A stretch of 64,000 bases of DNA from Pararge aegeria (taxonomy: Eukaryota > Arthropoda > Insecta > Lepidoptera > Nymphalidae): assembly GCF_905163445.1 (NCBI RefSeq), contig NC_053187.1, forward strand, positions 4,588,001 through 4,652,000, read 5' to 3'. The position numbers and the translations under genes are program-made. Below, piece after piece: positions 11,705 through 23,700 of the stretch. A model generated the notes under the pieces. The model saw only the letters and a list, made by a program, of their open reading frames with translations. It had not been told where the DNA came from and ran no database searches. Position 1 is the stretch's first letter, and each line of letters opens with the position of its first letter.

Positions 11705-14700
11705 GTAAGTAAATCATATAACTATTTTACTACGTCGAAATAAATTGATAAATTAAAATGCACATATAATACAATACAAAAAAATTATCGCAGCAGTTTA
11801 TTAACTTTGAAAAATTATAAACATTATATATATCATTGTACAATTGAATATGATAAAAAGTCATCGTAATAATAAATAATAGTTTTATTAAAATTACGAC
11901 AGTAGGTATACTTAAAATAGAGGCTCTTCGACTTCACATTTAGGGGTCCGAGTTCGAATTATATTATATTTAAAAGCACATAACTTTGAAAAGTTAGAGG
12001 TCCGTTTTGGGACACACCTCTAACTTTTGAAAGTTATTTGCGTTTTCAGCAATTAAAATATCAACGGTGAAGGAAAACATCGTGAGGAAACCTGCATACC
12101 TGAGAGTTCTCCATAATGTTAATAAAGGCGTGTGGAGTCAACCAATCCGCACTGGTACAGCGTGGTGGACTACGGCCTTAATCCCTTCTCATTGTGGTTG
12201 GAGACCCGTGCTCTGTAATGGGCTGGAAATTATACTTAAAATCTAGCTTTCACGTAGTTCACCACGCTGGCCCAGTGCTGGGGGGACTGCGCGCGCCTTT
12301 AAGAACATTATGGAGAAAGTTTGAGGTACGTGCCGGGATTAGAACTCGGCACCCCGAAATTGTAGCAGTAGTCCTAAACACTAGGTTTTCACCGCTTCCA
12401 TCTTTACCCTGCGATATTGTTATACTTATTATATTTGTTTATCCTTTTACAGGTTTCTCCGTCGCACAAACTCAGAAAGAAAGGTTATATGTGAATATCA
12501 CAGACATCAACCTTCTTGTGGATAAGACATTACTCTTTCAGGTTATACAAGTGTGAGTAGATAAAATTTTTCAAAGATTCTATATTATTACCTTTAATTC
12601 TTAAATAGTAAAGTATAGATACATCAACTCAGTTGTGCGCGCGGCCCTATGTGTGGGTAAACCTTGTACATATACAGTGACTTTGTGTGCGTGACAAGAG
12701 GTACAGTCGGGTACAAATACAAATACAGTTATTTACGGGTTATATACGGGTTTTTTTTTAAAAAAACAGTTATTTGGTAATTTAATGTTTATTTATTGAA
12801 CATTATTCTGAATCGCTACTTGAAAAATCAAATGATGAATTTTCGGATTCGCTGCTCTCATCAAGGTTAATTATGAATTCTGACTCCATGTCAAAATGTC
12901 TATAGTATTCTTCTTCTTTCTTTTGTACATGTCGACAAGTATTACCCCACATCCCTTCATCAATTTGACTTAAACATTCATTTATGAGTTTCATTATTTC
13001 CGTCACATTTTGGTCGACATTACGCGAAGCAATATAATTTTTTAAAATTCCCCACACATTTTCTATGGGGTTTAGTTCAGGATGATATGGTGGCAATCGA
13101 AGAACTTTTATGCCATATCGCTGAAGTATGTCATCAATCTTGTAACAGATATAGTTTTCTTTATTTTTTTTAATCAAATCATACAGTTCAATTTTTTTCA
13201 TATCTTGATTAAAAGCTATATTTTTTTCTGTCAGCCATCTCTGCATTTCTATTTTTTTGGAATTCGAATTTGGGGCTCTGTCATTTTGAACGTTATGGTA
13301 TGAGGCATTATCAAGCACAACCACAGAGTTAGGTGGAAGATTCGGTACTAGACGTTCTTTTAGCCACTTTTCATAGTTTTCCGCGTTCATGTTAGAATGG
13401 TAATCACCAGAAACACTATTTGCTTTGTATGTCAATAGTGCGTTAGGTACGAAACCTTGTTCTGAACCAGCATGCACAATGATAATTCTTTGTCCTTTCG
13501 ACAGGTTTCTCTTTAAAGGTGGTCCATCTTTATTACCCCATCCTTTGTTTTGAACATGATTAGTTAAGATATAGCTCTCATCTGTATATACGATACACCG
13601 ATTTTCTTGACGGTATCTGAGTAAATTTTTTAGGTAGGAAAATCGTAGTTTTTGGATGTCATGCCGCTCTATAATAACACGTCTGTTATCCACAGTTTTT
13701 CGCCATTTGTATCCCAACTTTAACAAAGCTGTACGCAGAGTCGAAATACTTCCATCATAGTTAAGTTTATCTTGAAATATTCCTTTCAACTTTAGCAAGG
13801 TAGGTAACTCACGATGTTCTAAATGGTAATTTTGAATAGTGGAACGTATAACATCAACGTTAAAGTTGTCTAATTCTAACTTCTTTAAACGTTTTTTACG
13901 GTCTTTATGCGGAGATTTAAACTTAGAGTCAGATTCTTTTCCTTCAGCCAATATATTAGTAACTGTTCTCTCTGATACCCCCACTGCCATTGCTGTTCTT
14001 TTCCGTACGCTATTTAAATGTTCACTTAGTTTCGATATTAAAATTGGACTTGCACTGCAAACTGGATCACTTACTAGTTCCAATATATCTCTCGCATCTA
14101 TTTTCAGAAATTCGTATACCTTAGCAATGGTTTCTCGAGTCTAAAACAATAATACGTAAACGTCAACAAGGATATATTTTTTCGTATATAGAATCATAAT
14201 AAATACCTATTCATTACATCTAAATTTAAAAATAAAAAATATTTACCTGACTCCTTAAACATTTTTTCCGTGAAGAACTAGACATTTTCGTAAACGACTG
14301 TACCCGTAAGAAAAAGCGATAGGAACACGTCTTGCTCGAACGACGACTGCCGCGTCACTGCCACACGAATGAAAGTTGTATATTTACAAGCGCACGCACA
14401 CATAGGGCCGCGCGCACAACTGAGTTGAAGTATCTATAACTATTTGTAAGATGGTATACCGTACATGCGTTATTTTAGTCTATTAGAAATTACTAGCTGT
14501 AGCCCGGGGCCTTTTTTTTCTCGTCTTGCGGGTACTGTTAGTTTTTCGGTAAAACTAAAGGACCCATTTTTAATCGGTTTCCAGTATCTCTATGGAAAAA
14601 TTTTGCCTAAATTATTCTTTACTAGCTGGAAAATCAAGCATCGATTGTTTTTTTTTTAACTTCCCTCGGGGAAATTTTCGAGTTGATAATTAGCTACCTG

Positions 14701-17700
14701 ATTCAAATGACTAATAATAAATGAAATGTCATTAAAATTCAAGCTGTGTTTATGAAGTACTTATCTACATTTTACTTATCAAACTACAAATCTTTCCTCA
14801 TTATAATATAATAATGAGGAAAGATTTGTATTTTTTTGTGTGTATGCTTGTTCTGAATTAACTCACAAACTACTGTGCCGATTTCATTTTTTTTCACTAT
14901 TAGAAAGCTACATTCACCCTGAGTAACATAGGCTATATTTATTGCTGGAAAAGATAAGGAATCCTAACTGAAACTTTAGTAACGTACCTCAAGGTGTAAA
15001 AAAATCAATAAATCTCGATGCAGAAGTTGTGCTAAATATAAGTTACAAACAAACAGAATTTCGTATTTATAATGTGTGTATGCATTAATGATTAAAAAAT
15101 AATAGAAAAATAAATAAAAAAAGTATATCGTTAAAAAAAATATAAATAATATACCTTTTCAGAGGAGAATTCAACACATCACTAACAGTAGCAGCGCAAA
15201 TCCAGCACCCCGACATAGTGCAGTTCTCTCCACCAGTAATCGAAATACCAGGTTCCGCGGATCCCAACACTACGGCCATTTTCACCTACGATGTAAGCGC
15301 TTACGGGAAAAGTCCGGGCCATTCTGAAGTCACGTTTAATGTGACACCATCTGGAATTGTCAAGTGAGTTCATAGTAATAATAAAAATAATATGAGAGAT
15401 AAAAAGAGAGAGAGAGATAGAAAGAGAGAGAGAGAGAGAGAGAGAGAGTGAAAGAGATTGAGAGATAAATCAATTCAAATTAATAACAAATTTAGGCCAT
15501 TCACAAGCACCTATGAAATGTTCGTGCATATTATATGTTTACGTTACTGAGAGATGATGGTGATAACTACCCTCGTTAACTTAAAACTAAAGCTACGAGG
15601 GATTTGCACTGGTCTATGAAGATGCTTAAACACACTTAGCAGGGTTTTTTGTCATCTTACTTTTGAATAACTTGATTAGAGCAATTCATAACGAAGCTTT
15701 TTATCGCTTATGTAAACCTTAAAACTATAATAGGTTTTTTTACACCTGTTTTATTTATACAAACTTGGGACGTATTGAGAGACTCTGTCAACAAAAATAT
15801 AAATGTAGTATAAGTGCCAAGGTAGTTGATATCAATTAAAGAATTGAAATCTTCCGGATTCTAGTTAATTTGAGACGTTATTTAAACTAAGGGATTTGTA
15901 AAATAAAAGAAAAAATAGGAATAGGAAATCCCATGTAGAGTTATTTCAAGTAGGTGACGTTCATTGAGGTATCATAACTGCTTTTATTTAGCTTAAACTT
16001 TAATGTATTGATGCAGCAAATTAAAGTTTTAGTTTTAATGAATAAAAAATTAACTCCAAGATTTTCATTTACAGCTTACAGTCAGTATTTCTTCGCGTAA
16101 CGGTGATGTATTCCTACCACATCTACATCATATCGTACATAATGGGCTGGATTTACTTCGTGGCGTGGTCGATCTCCTTCTATCTCCAGATCTACATCAA
16201 CTTCAAGAGGAAAAGCGTGGTCGGCCTTAACTTTGACTTCTTGGCACTCAATATTATGGGCTTCACCATGTACTCACTCTTCAACTGTGGGCTATACTTC
16301 TCCGAAGTTATACAGGTTGGTTTTATAGAATACTAGTATACTTTATGCAGTTTGACCCACATTGAGTACAAACTTTACATTTTATACTAACATACCTAGT
16401 AAGAGTAGTAAGAGCTGGTTCAGACTCGGCGGGAACCGCGCGATTATAGAATAGCATTGAAATCGCGCGGGTCTTATTTATATAAGCTCTAAGTATTCGT
16501 TCAGACATAACCACGCGGTTAATCAAGCCGCGCGGTTATGTCTGAACCCAACCGTCAGAAAATAGAATCGCGCTGCTTCCGTGCTTTTCTATTACTTTGG
16601 ATTCTTTACTACACGTTCCGTTGCGTTGCGGATACCGCGCGGTTAGCACGTTAGTTCGCAATGGATAGTAACGAAGTGGGGAAGAGACCACGGGATCTTC
16701 AGTGTGAAGATTACTCAAATAAAATTATCAAAAACCAAGCTTTTTTATTTTCTATCGTACATTCTTAAATTGGGATATAACTGTACGAAGTGATCATGTA
16801 CTAGTAGGTCACTTACTATTGCAAGCACCCAATACCGCCTTTTCCACACTTCTTATTCGATCTACATTTTCAAACTGACGCTATCCCCGCACGAAAATCG
16901 CATTATAACCGCCGGTGTCTGAATAACATCACAATTTTGCGTGTTCGAACCGCGCGTTTCGTAAACGCGCGGTCGCCGCACGTCTGAACGAGCGCTTAGT
17001 CAGAGTGAAGTAAGTAAATTAACCAATATTTTTGGTTAATTTACTTACTTCACTTCTTCTCACAATGAAGATGGATTAACGTTATTTCCATTATTTCTAG
17101 GGTCAATACTTCAGCCGTCACCCCCGCAGCCACAACCCTATACAGCTGAACGACGTTTTCTTCTCACTGCACGCCTGTTTCGCCACGCTCGTCACCATCA
17201 CACAGTGCTTCATATATGAGGTGAGTAACGTAACTATCATCATGAAAATTCAGCTTAATTTGCTTTGGTCAGCGAAAAGCAGGACAATCTGTTTGGTGTA
17301 ATTTCATTTCAAACCACTATAATTTATAAATGTAAAGTAATGTCATTGTAAAGTCAATATCTGAGGATGCGAAACGTGCGTAGAGGGTACATTGCCGAAG
17401 ATCTGTTTGGTATGGAGTATAAGGATTGAAGAAATTATAAATTACACCATACAGACTCTCTTTGCAAATTAATCTTAATTTTCATTATATATTAAGGATT
17501 TCCGCAAAGTAACGCCTGCTTCTATCCAAAATATAACTATCATCATTAAATGACGGATGTACGATTTATAAATTATTACTCCAATAGTGAAAACCAGCCG
17601 AAAACAAATTTGCTTGGTTGTTTTCCAGATTTTTTTTTTATTATAACACCGAACATGTTTGTTACATTTTGGTTTCGTAACATAGTACTTATAGGTAATA

Positions 17701-20700
17701 AATATATACAGTAATACTAATATTGGACGGTCGATTGGCGCAGTGGGCAGCGACCCTGCTTTCTGAGTCGAAGGCGTGGGTTCGTTTCCCACAACCGGAA
17801 AATGTTTGTGTGATGAACACGAATGTTTTTGCAGTGCCTGGGTGTTTATCTGAATTTTATAAGTATTTATGTATATTATTCATAAAATTATTCATCAGTC
17901 ATCTTAGTACCCATAACACAAGCTACGCTTACTTTGGAACTAGATGGCGATGTGTGTATTGTCGCAGTGTAGAAACAAAAAGGTGAAGAGTTGGTTTGTT
18001 TGTTTACTTGAATGCGATGACCTCAGGAACTACTGGTGAGATTTGAAAAATTATTTCAATGGTGGATAGTCCAACATGAACGGTTAAAGTTTAGATAAAA
18101 TAACGTATGACAAAGTTGTTTCCATTTAAAAGTTCTAAAAAAAGTCTGCGACAGCATCTGTCTATATTTTAAGGGTTAACTTATACGCGGACGAAATCGC
18201 AAGGGACCGCTAGTAAACATAAACATATAACTAGCTGACCAGGAAAACGTTGTTCTACCATATACATTTTTTTCTCGTGAATATCTTAACTGTTAAAATC
18301 GCGATCAAAAATGGAAAGGTAGGGGGGTTAAGGAGGCAGTAGGGTGTAGTTTGGGATTTTTTTGGAAAATATCTTGAAAATCGATCGAACCTTTCCAGAA
18401 CAGTGCAATCAGAAAAACCGTGTCACAAGATAAGAAGATTATTGCTCATATCACATTTCCAACATTTACTACGATGATAATCATATGTGAGAAGTTTTAA
18501 GTAATAGGTTTTAGTTACTGTAGCTTCACAATATATTTATAATAATATAGTATTTGTAAAACAACATATTAATCTATATAAAGAAAAAGTGGGTATAAAC
18601 AGTCGACTTACAAGAAATTGTCATAAATTAGTGTCATCTGCATATTGTCTGCGAATGGTACAGAAGTCATTTGTGGCTTTTATAATATTTTTTTTGTTTC
18701 CTAAGGTAATTCTGGACCTACAAATGCATAAGTTTAAAGAATATGTTAAAACACATTTATTACATCACTAACATTAGTAACATGTTAAATGTATGAACGC
18801 TTCATAAGTGCCTGTAATAAGGTCTACATTAATAAAATATTTAGAATTTAGAATTTAGAATTTAAAATTTCTTAATGATAAGATTACTTGGAAGCATCCG
18901 GCTCCGCTTTCACATCTGACAAGATAGAAAAATGAATGTTAAAATGTAAAATGTAAATTGTCGATGTTGGAAAACTGCTGAGTTTCTTGCCGGATTCTTC
19001 TCTGTAGAACCTGCCTTCCGAACCGGTTGTAGAGTCATGTCACACATACAAACAGACAGACTTGACGTTTCAATAGTGCTTATATTAGGAAACGTTATGT
19101 ACTACTTGAAATAAATTAATTCTGAATTTTGAATTTGAATATGTTTACTGAATAATATGTAACAAAATAATTAAAATTTCAGAGAGAGGACCAACGGGTA
19201 TCCAACGTCGGTCGTTCGATACTTGGCGCTTTCAGCGGCGTGGTCATAGTGACCGCTAGTCTTGGCGCAGCTAACAAGATAGAGTGGCTCGACTTCCTCT
19301 ACTACTGCAGCTACATCAAACTGTGCATCACGCTCATCAAATACGTGCCTCAAGTGAGTCTATCCCTAGAACTATAGTGGCTTGGTTTAGTCAAAATGCC
19401 CAATATAGTCACAACTGATAGAATATAATAGATAGTTTCACTTTTGCCTCGAAAGCATTCAAGTTGTATAAATCAGGAAACACCTAAGCCGGGAGAGGGT
19501 TCCAAACCTTAGCAGTCCGTATCAGAAACGTAGATGAAAAGCGCTTCGTGCGGATTGCCTGTATGTCAACCACGTAAGGACGCCACTGTTCACGCCGTCT
19601 CGCCGTTCTATGGAAGGATGGTAGCTCTATAGTAGGCAGGTTTAGTTATTGATTTATCTAGGCGAGGTTGATTTGACAGTCTGGGTCAACCCAGACACAG
19701 TTTTATTAGAGACGGTCAATTGTCTCTAATACTACAGCTAAATAAAACTGTGCATCTCTAGGTCTATAGTGGCCTGGCTTAGTCATAATGACTAACCTAG
19801 GCGCCGCTGACTAGATAGTCTGGGTTGGCTTTATTTACTTATGTAGTCGCATCAAACTGTGCATTACTTCACAATCTTGTTCCCCCTTCCCCGTTTTACC
19901 ACAGAACAGCGAGACACCGAGAGCGGTGGCATCCTTATGTGGTTGATATCCCATCAACACGCACGAAACGTTTTTTATCCACGTTTCTGATACGTGCCGC
20001 TAAGATGTGGAACGCCCTTCCGGTAACTGTGTTTCCTGCCACGTATAATTTAAGTAACTTCAAGGCTAGAGTGAATAGGCTTTTTCTAGGCAAGCGTGCT
20101 CCAACCTAGACCTCATCATTGCTTTCTAACGGGCATGATTGTCGTCAAACGCTGGCCTATCGTTAATAAAAAAAAAAAAAAAATTACGCTCATCAAATAC
20201 TTGCCTCAAGTGAGTCTATCTCTAGTACTGTAGTGGCCTGGTTTAGTCATAATATCCAATATGGGTGCGGCTGTTTAGATAGTCTGGTTTGGCTTTATTT
20301 GCTACTGTATTTGAATCAAACACGTGCCTCAAGTGAGTCTATCCCTAGAACTATAGTGGCCTGGTTTAGTCATAATGACAAACCTAGGCCCGGATAACTA
20401 GATAGTCTGGGTTGGCTTTATTTACTTATGTAGTCGTATCAAATTCAAATACGTGGCTCAGGTGACACTATCCCTAGGTCTATAGTGGTCTGGTTTAGTC
20501 ATAATGTCCAACATAGGTGCGGCTGATTAGATAGTCTGGGTTGGCTTTATTTACTTATGTAGTCGCATCAAACTCAAATACGTGCCTCAGGTGAGACTAT
20601 CTCTAGAACTATAGTTAATATCTAATATGGGTGCAGCTAATTAGATATTCTGCGTTGACTTCTACTACTACAGCTACATCAAACTGTGCATCACGCTCAT

Positions 20701-23700
20701 ATACGTGCCTCAAGTAAGTCTATCTGTAGAAAGATAGTGGCCTTGTATAGTCATACTGACTAAATTGAGCGCGGTTGATTTAATATTGTGGGTTGACCTC
20801 TACTACTGCAGCTACTTCAAACTGTGCATCACGCTCATCAAATATGTAACTCAAGTGAGTCTTATCTGTGTAACTCAAGTGACTGGCCTTATATAGTTAT
20901 ACTGACTGAATTGAGCGCGGCTGATTTGATAGGCTGGGTGGAATTTCTCTACTACTGCAGCTAAAAAAAAACTATCAACAAATTCAAGCCCTCCGTAATA
21001 AAAGTTTAAAGCTTTACCAGAACAAGAACAGTAACTTATGCTTATCTTCAGGAACCAAGCCACATTCTCGCATTTATATCATATTATATTACTTGGGGAG
21101 GCCTACGCCAGAGAGGCGACTTCTACTGCAAGTAACATCGAACAAAAAATAATAAAAATTAATTATTATATTAAAAATTATTATAATATTTGTCTGGGAG
21201 GCTTCGGCCGTGGCTAGACAAAACGTGGCGCTACAATATTTAGCTCTCCAGTACGGTGTCGCGTAGAAACCGATTTGGAATTAATAAATCAACCTGCCAT
21301 ACTCCTTAACAGGTAAGCCCGCTATCATCTCAGGCTTTATCGTCACTTACCACCAGAAGAGATTGCAGTCAAGGGCGAAATTGTAATAGAATTTAAAAAA
21401 AAAAGATTATTTAATATATCAATTACAATTTAAATGGTAATAATTGACCCTCTATATTAAGTACATTTCCAAAGCTATGATTATCAATAAACAAATACTG
21501 TTTTTTTAATTCCTCCAGGCATACATGAACTTCAAGCGCAAATCGACAGTCGGTTGGTCCATCGGCAACATTTTCCTCGACTTCACCGGCGGTTTCCTCT
21601 CCATCCTCCAAATGACGCTCAACGCTTACAACTACAACGATTGGATATCCTTCTTCGGTGACGCCACCAAGTTTGGTCTTGGCGCGTTCTCTCTAGCGTT
21701 CGACATCTTCTTCATGTTGCAACACTATGTGTTCTACAGGTACGTTTTCTACCATTTCCTACCATTTTCTAAACTAACTGCTCTTGGTGTTGTTATGTGC
21801 AAAAATTATAAAGGATTTAGTAGGTTTTTAACTTGGTGGGTGGTCAGTTAAAATAGGATAATGATGAACTTTTTTCTTCCTGCGATATTCTTGCGAATTA
21901 ATTTTCAACCTTGGCTCTTATTGAGTTTGGATATTTTGATGCATGGCTTGTTAAACTAAAAATACTTTTAAAACGCTCATAAAGTATTTGATGAAATAGT
22001 TATTATTATGATCAAAGTTTTCTTGATTTTAAACCAAGTATATATTCTTTCTTTTATCAAACTATTTCCAATATTTCATGACAACGTCAAGATACCTTTT
22101 TTTCCGCCTATTGGGATGCTTTTAATGGGAATGTTGAGCTAAAATGATCGTATTTTATTTAGTTTGATATTCTCATGGCTTTGGGTTTCATTAACATAAA
22201 ATAAGTAGGGGCTCATTAACAATGTGAACGTTAACCTTATCTGTGACTGTTTCTTAATTAAAACACATGAAGGTGCACTGAGGAGAATAATCTGGCAAGA
22301 TTGAAGAATAAACCGGAAGAATGGTATGAGAATACAAACATAGAATAGGACATATGTTCTGATTTTTGAAATATTGAGGCTGATTTAATACCAAAGATAG
22401 GCGGTAAGATACGTACGAATTTGTGAAATTCCAAGACGTGAAACTGCAAGGAAAGGAAAATAAATAAAAAAGGACTGAAATAATTTGAAAAAACTGAAAA
22501 GATAAAAATAAGAACAAACAAGAACAGACAGAACAAAAAGTATTAATACAGTGTCTTCAATGAATTGAAACATATCATATATTTCAAACTGAAAAACCTG
22601 GATAGAAAATCATATTCAAAACCAAAATTGCAAATATTCATCACTAGCATCAAAAATATTATTTGCAATATAAGAAAATATTATTGCAAATAGTATAAAA
22701 TCATCGGGATAGCACATATGTAGAACATATATGTTCTGATTTTTGAAATATTGAGGCTGACTTAATACCAAAGATAGACGGTAAGATACGTATGAATTTG
22801 TGAAATTCCAAGACGTGAGACTGCAAGGAAAGGAAAATAAACAAAAAAGGACTGAAATAATTTAAAAAAACTGAAAAGATAAAAATAAGAACAAACAAGG
22901 ACAGACAGAACAAAAAGTATTAATACAGTGTCTTCAATGAATTGAAACATATCATATATTTCAAACTGCAAAACCTGGATAGATAATCATATTCAAAACC
23001 AAAATTGCAAATATTCATCACTAGCATCAAAAATATTATTTGCAATATAAGAAAATATTATTGCAAATAGTATAAAATCATCGGGATATCACTTCAAACG
23101 GACATTTCATGCACACAAACATACATCCATAAAAAAACGGGACCGCTAAGCACGCATGTTTACGAACGCAAACGCGAAAAAAAACTGGGACTCAAAATTA
23201 AAGATGGCGCTTCAATTTTTTAAATCTTCCAAAAGTTAAAGGCAAACGTTTTGTGTCAAATTTTCAGACTGGACAAGGAATTTATGATTGTTGACAGTAG
23301 CGACGAGGGGTCTACTATGACCGGTAGCGCGGATTCGAGTGAATACTTTTTGATTAAAACTTGGTATGTATGGAAAATCTGCGGTCCGAGGACTCGATCG
23401 AGATTTTTTTTAACTTTAATATATTGCTTCTCTTTTTTTCTCAATTTTATGTTATTTTTTTTCATCAATATTTTGCTTCGATTACAGTTAAGTTCTAGGG
23501 CAAAGATAATCGATTATACAGCTTAGGTTTAAAAATTTAACTTTATTTGTTTTCTTAAATTAAACATTTTCGAATGCAAAAACCGTGGCCGAGCGGAGGT
23601 GCTGGGTTCGACGCCCGAGGGGACAGATTTAGGAATTTATAAATTTAGATTTTTCTCTGGTTTGGTTTGGTGGGAGGTTTTTGGAATTAGCCAGTTATCA

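Larger units (their letters stand above)
19380..20970 (+). repeat. CTNS: Decayed tandem array of cystinosin exon 6 plus donor site inside intron 6
   Basis: About eight diverged units of roughly 125-150 bp follow exon 6. Each aligns to exon 6 from GTCATAGTGAC to CCTCAA, then the donor and CTATCCCTAGAACTATAGTGGCC. Donor-like junctions recur near 20209, 20329, 20457, 20586, 20711, 20850 and 20875, as CAAGTGAGT, CAGGTGACA, CAGGTGAGA or CAAGTAAGT. Most copies carry stops such as TAG in the GATAG segment; the copies near 20660 and 20800 best retain the SYIKLCITL coding. The genuine exon and first unit run on without a break, as expected from tandem duplication. Confidence 0.85.

Noticed and set aside
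13082..13303. Plus-strand ORF inside the Sailor-like element
   Set aside because: Shadow of the transposase coding on the opposite strand.
19735..20870. Functional mutually exclusive copies of exon 6
   Set aside because: Most units have lost the acceptor-side half and carry in-frame stops, so the array is treated as decayed, though decoy splicing stays possible.
22254..22971. Several overlapping minus-strand ORFs rich in Phe and Leu
   Set aside because: They are readings of AAAT-rich DNA in the two 377-bp tandem units; no domain, no start context, present only because the repeat lacks stops.
23364..23526. Reading frame continuing past the cassette donor with a hydrophobic, TM-like stretch
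   Set aside because: A strong donor at 23363 ends the likely exon in a frame-keeping phase, and the following sequence is T-rich intron-like; an eighth TM is improbable.
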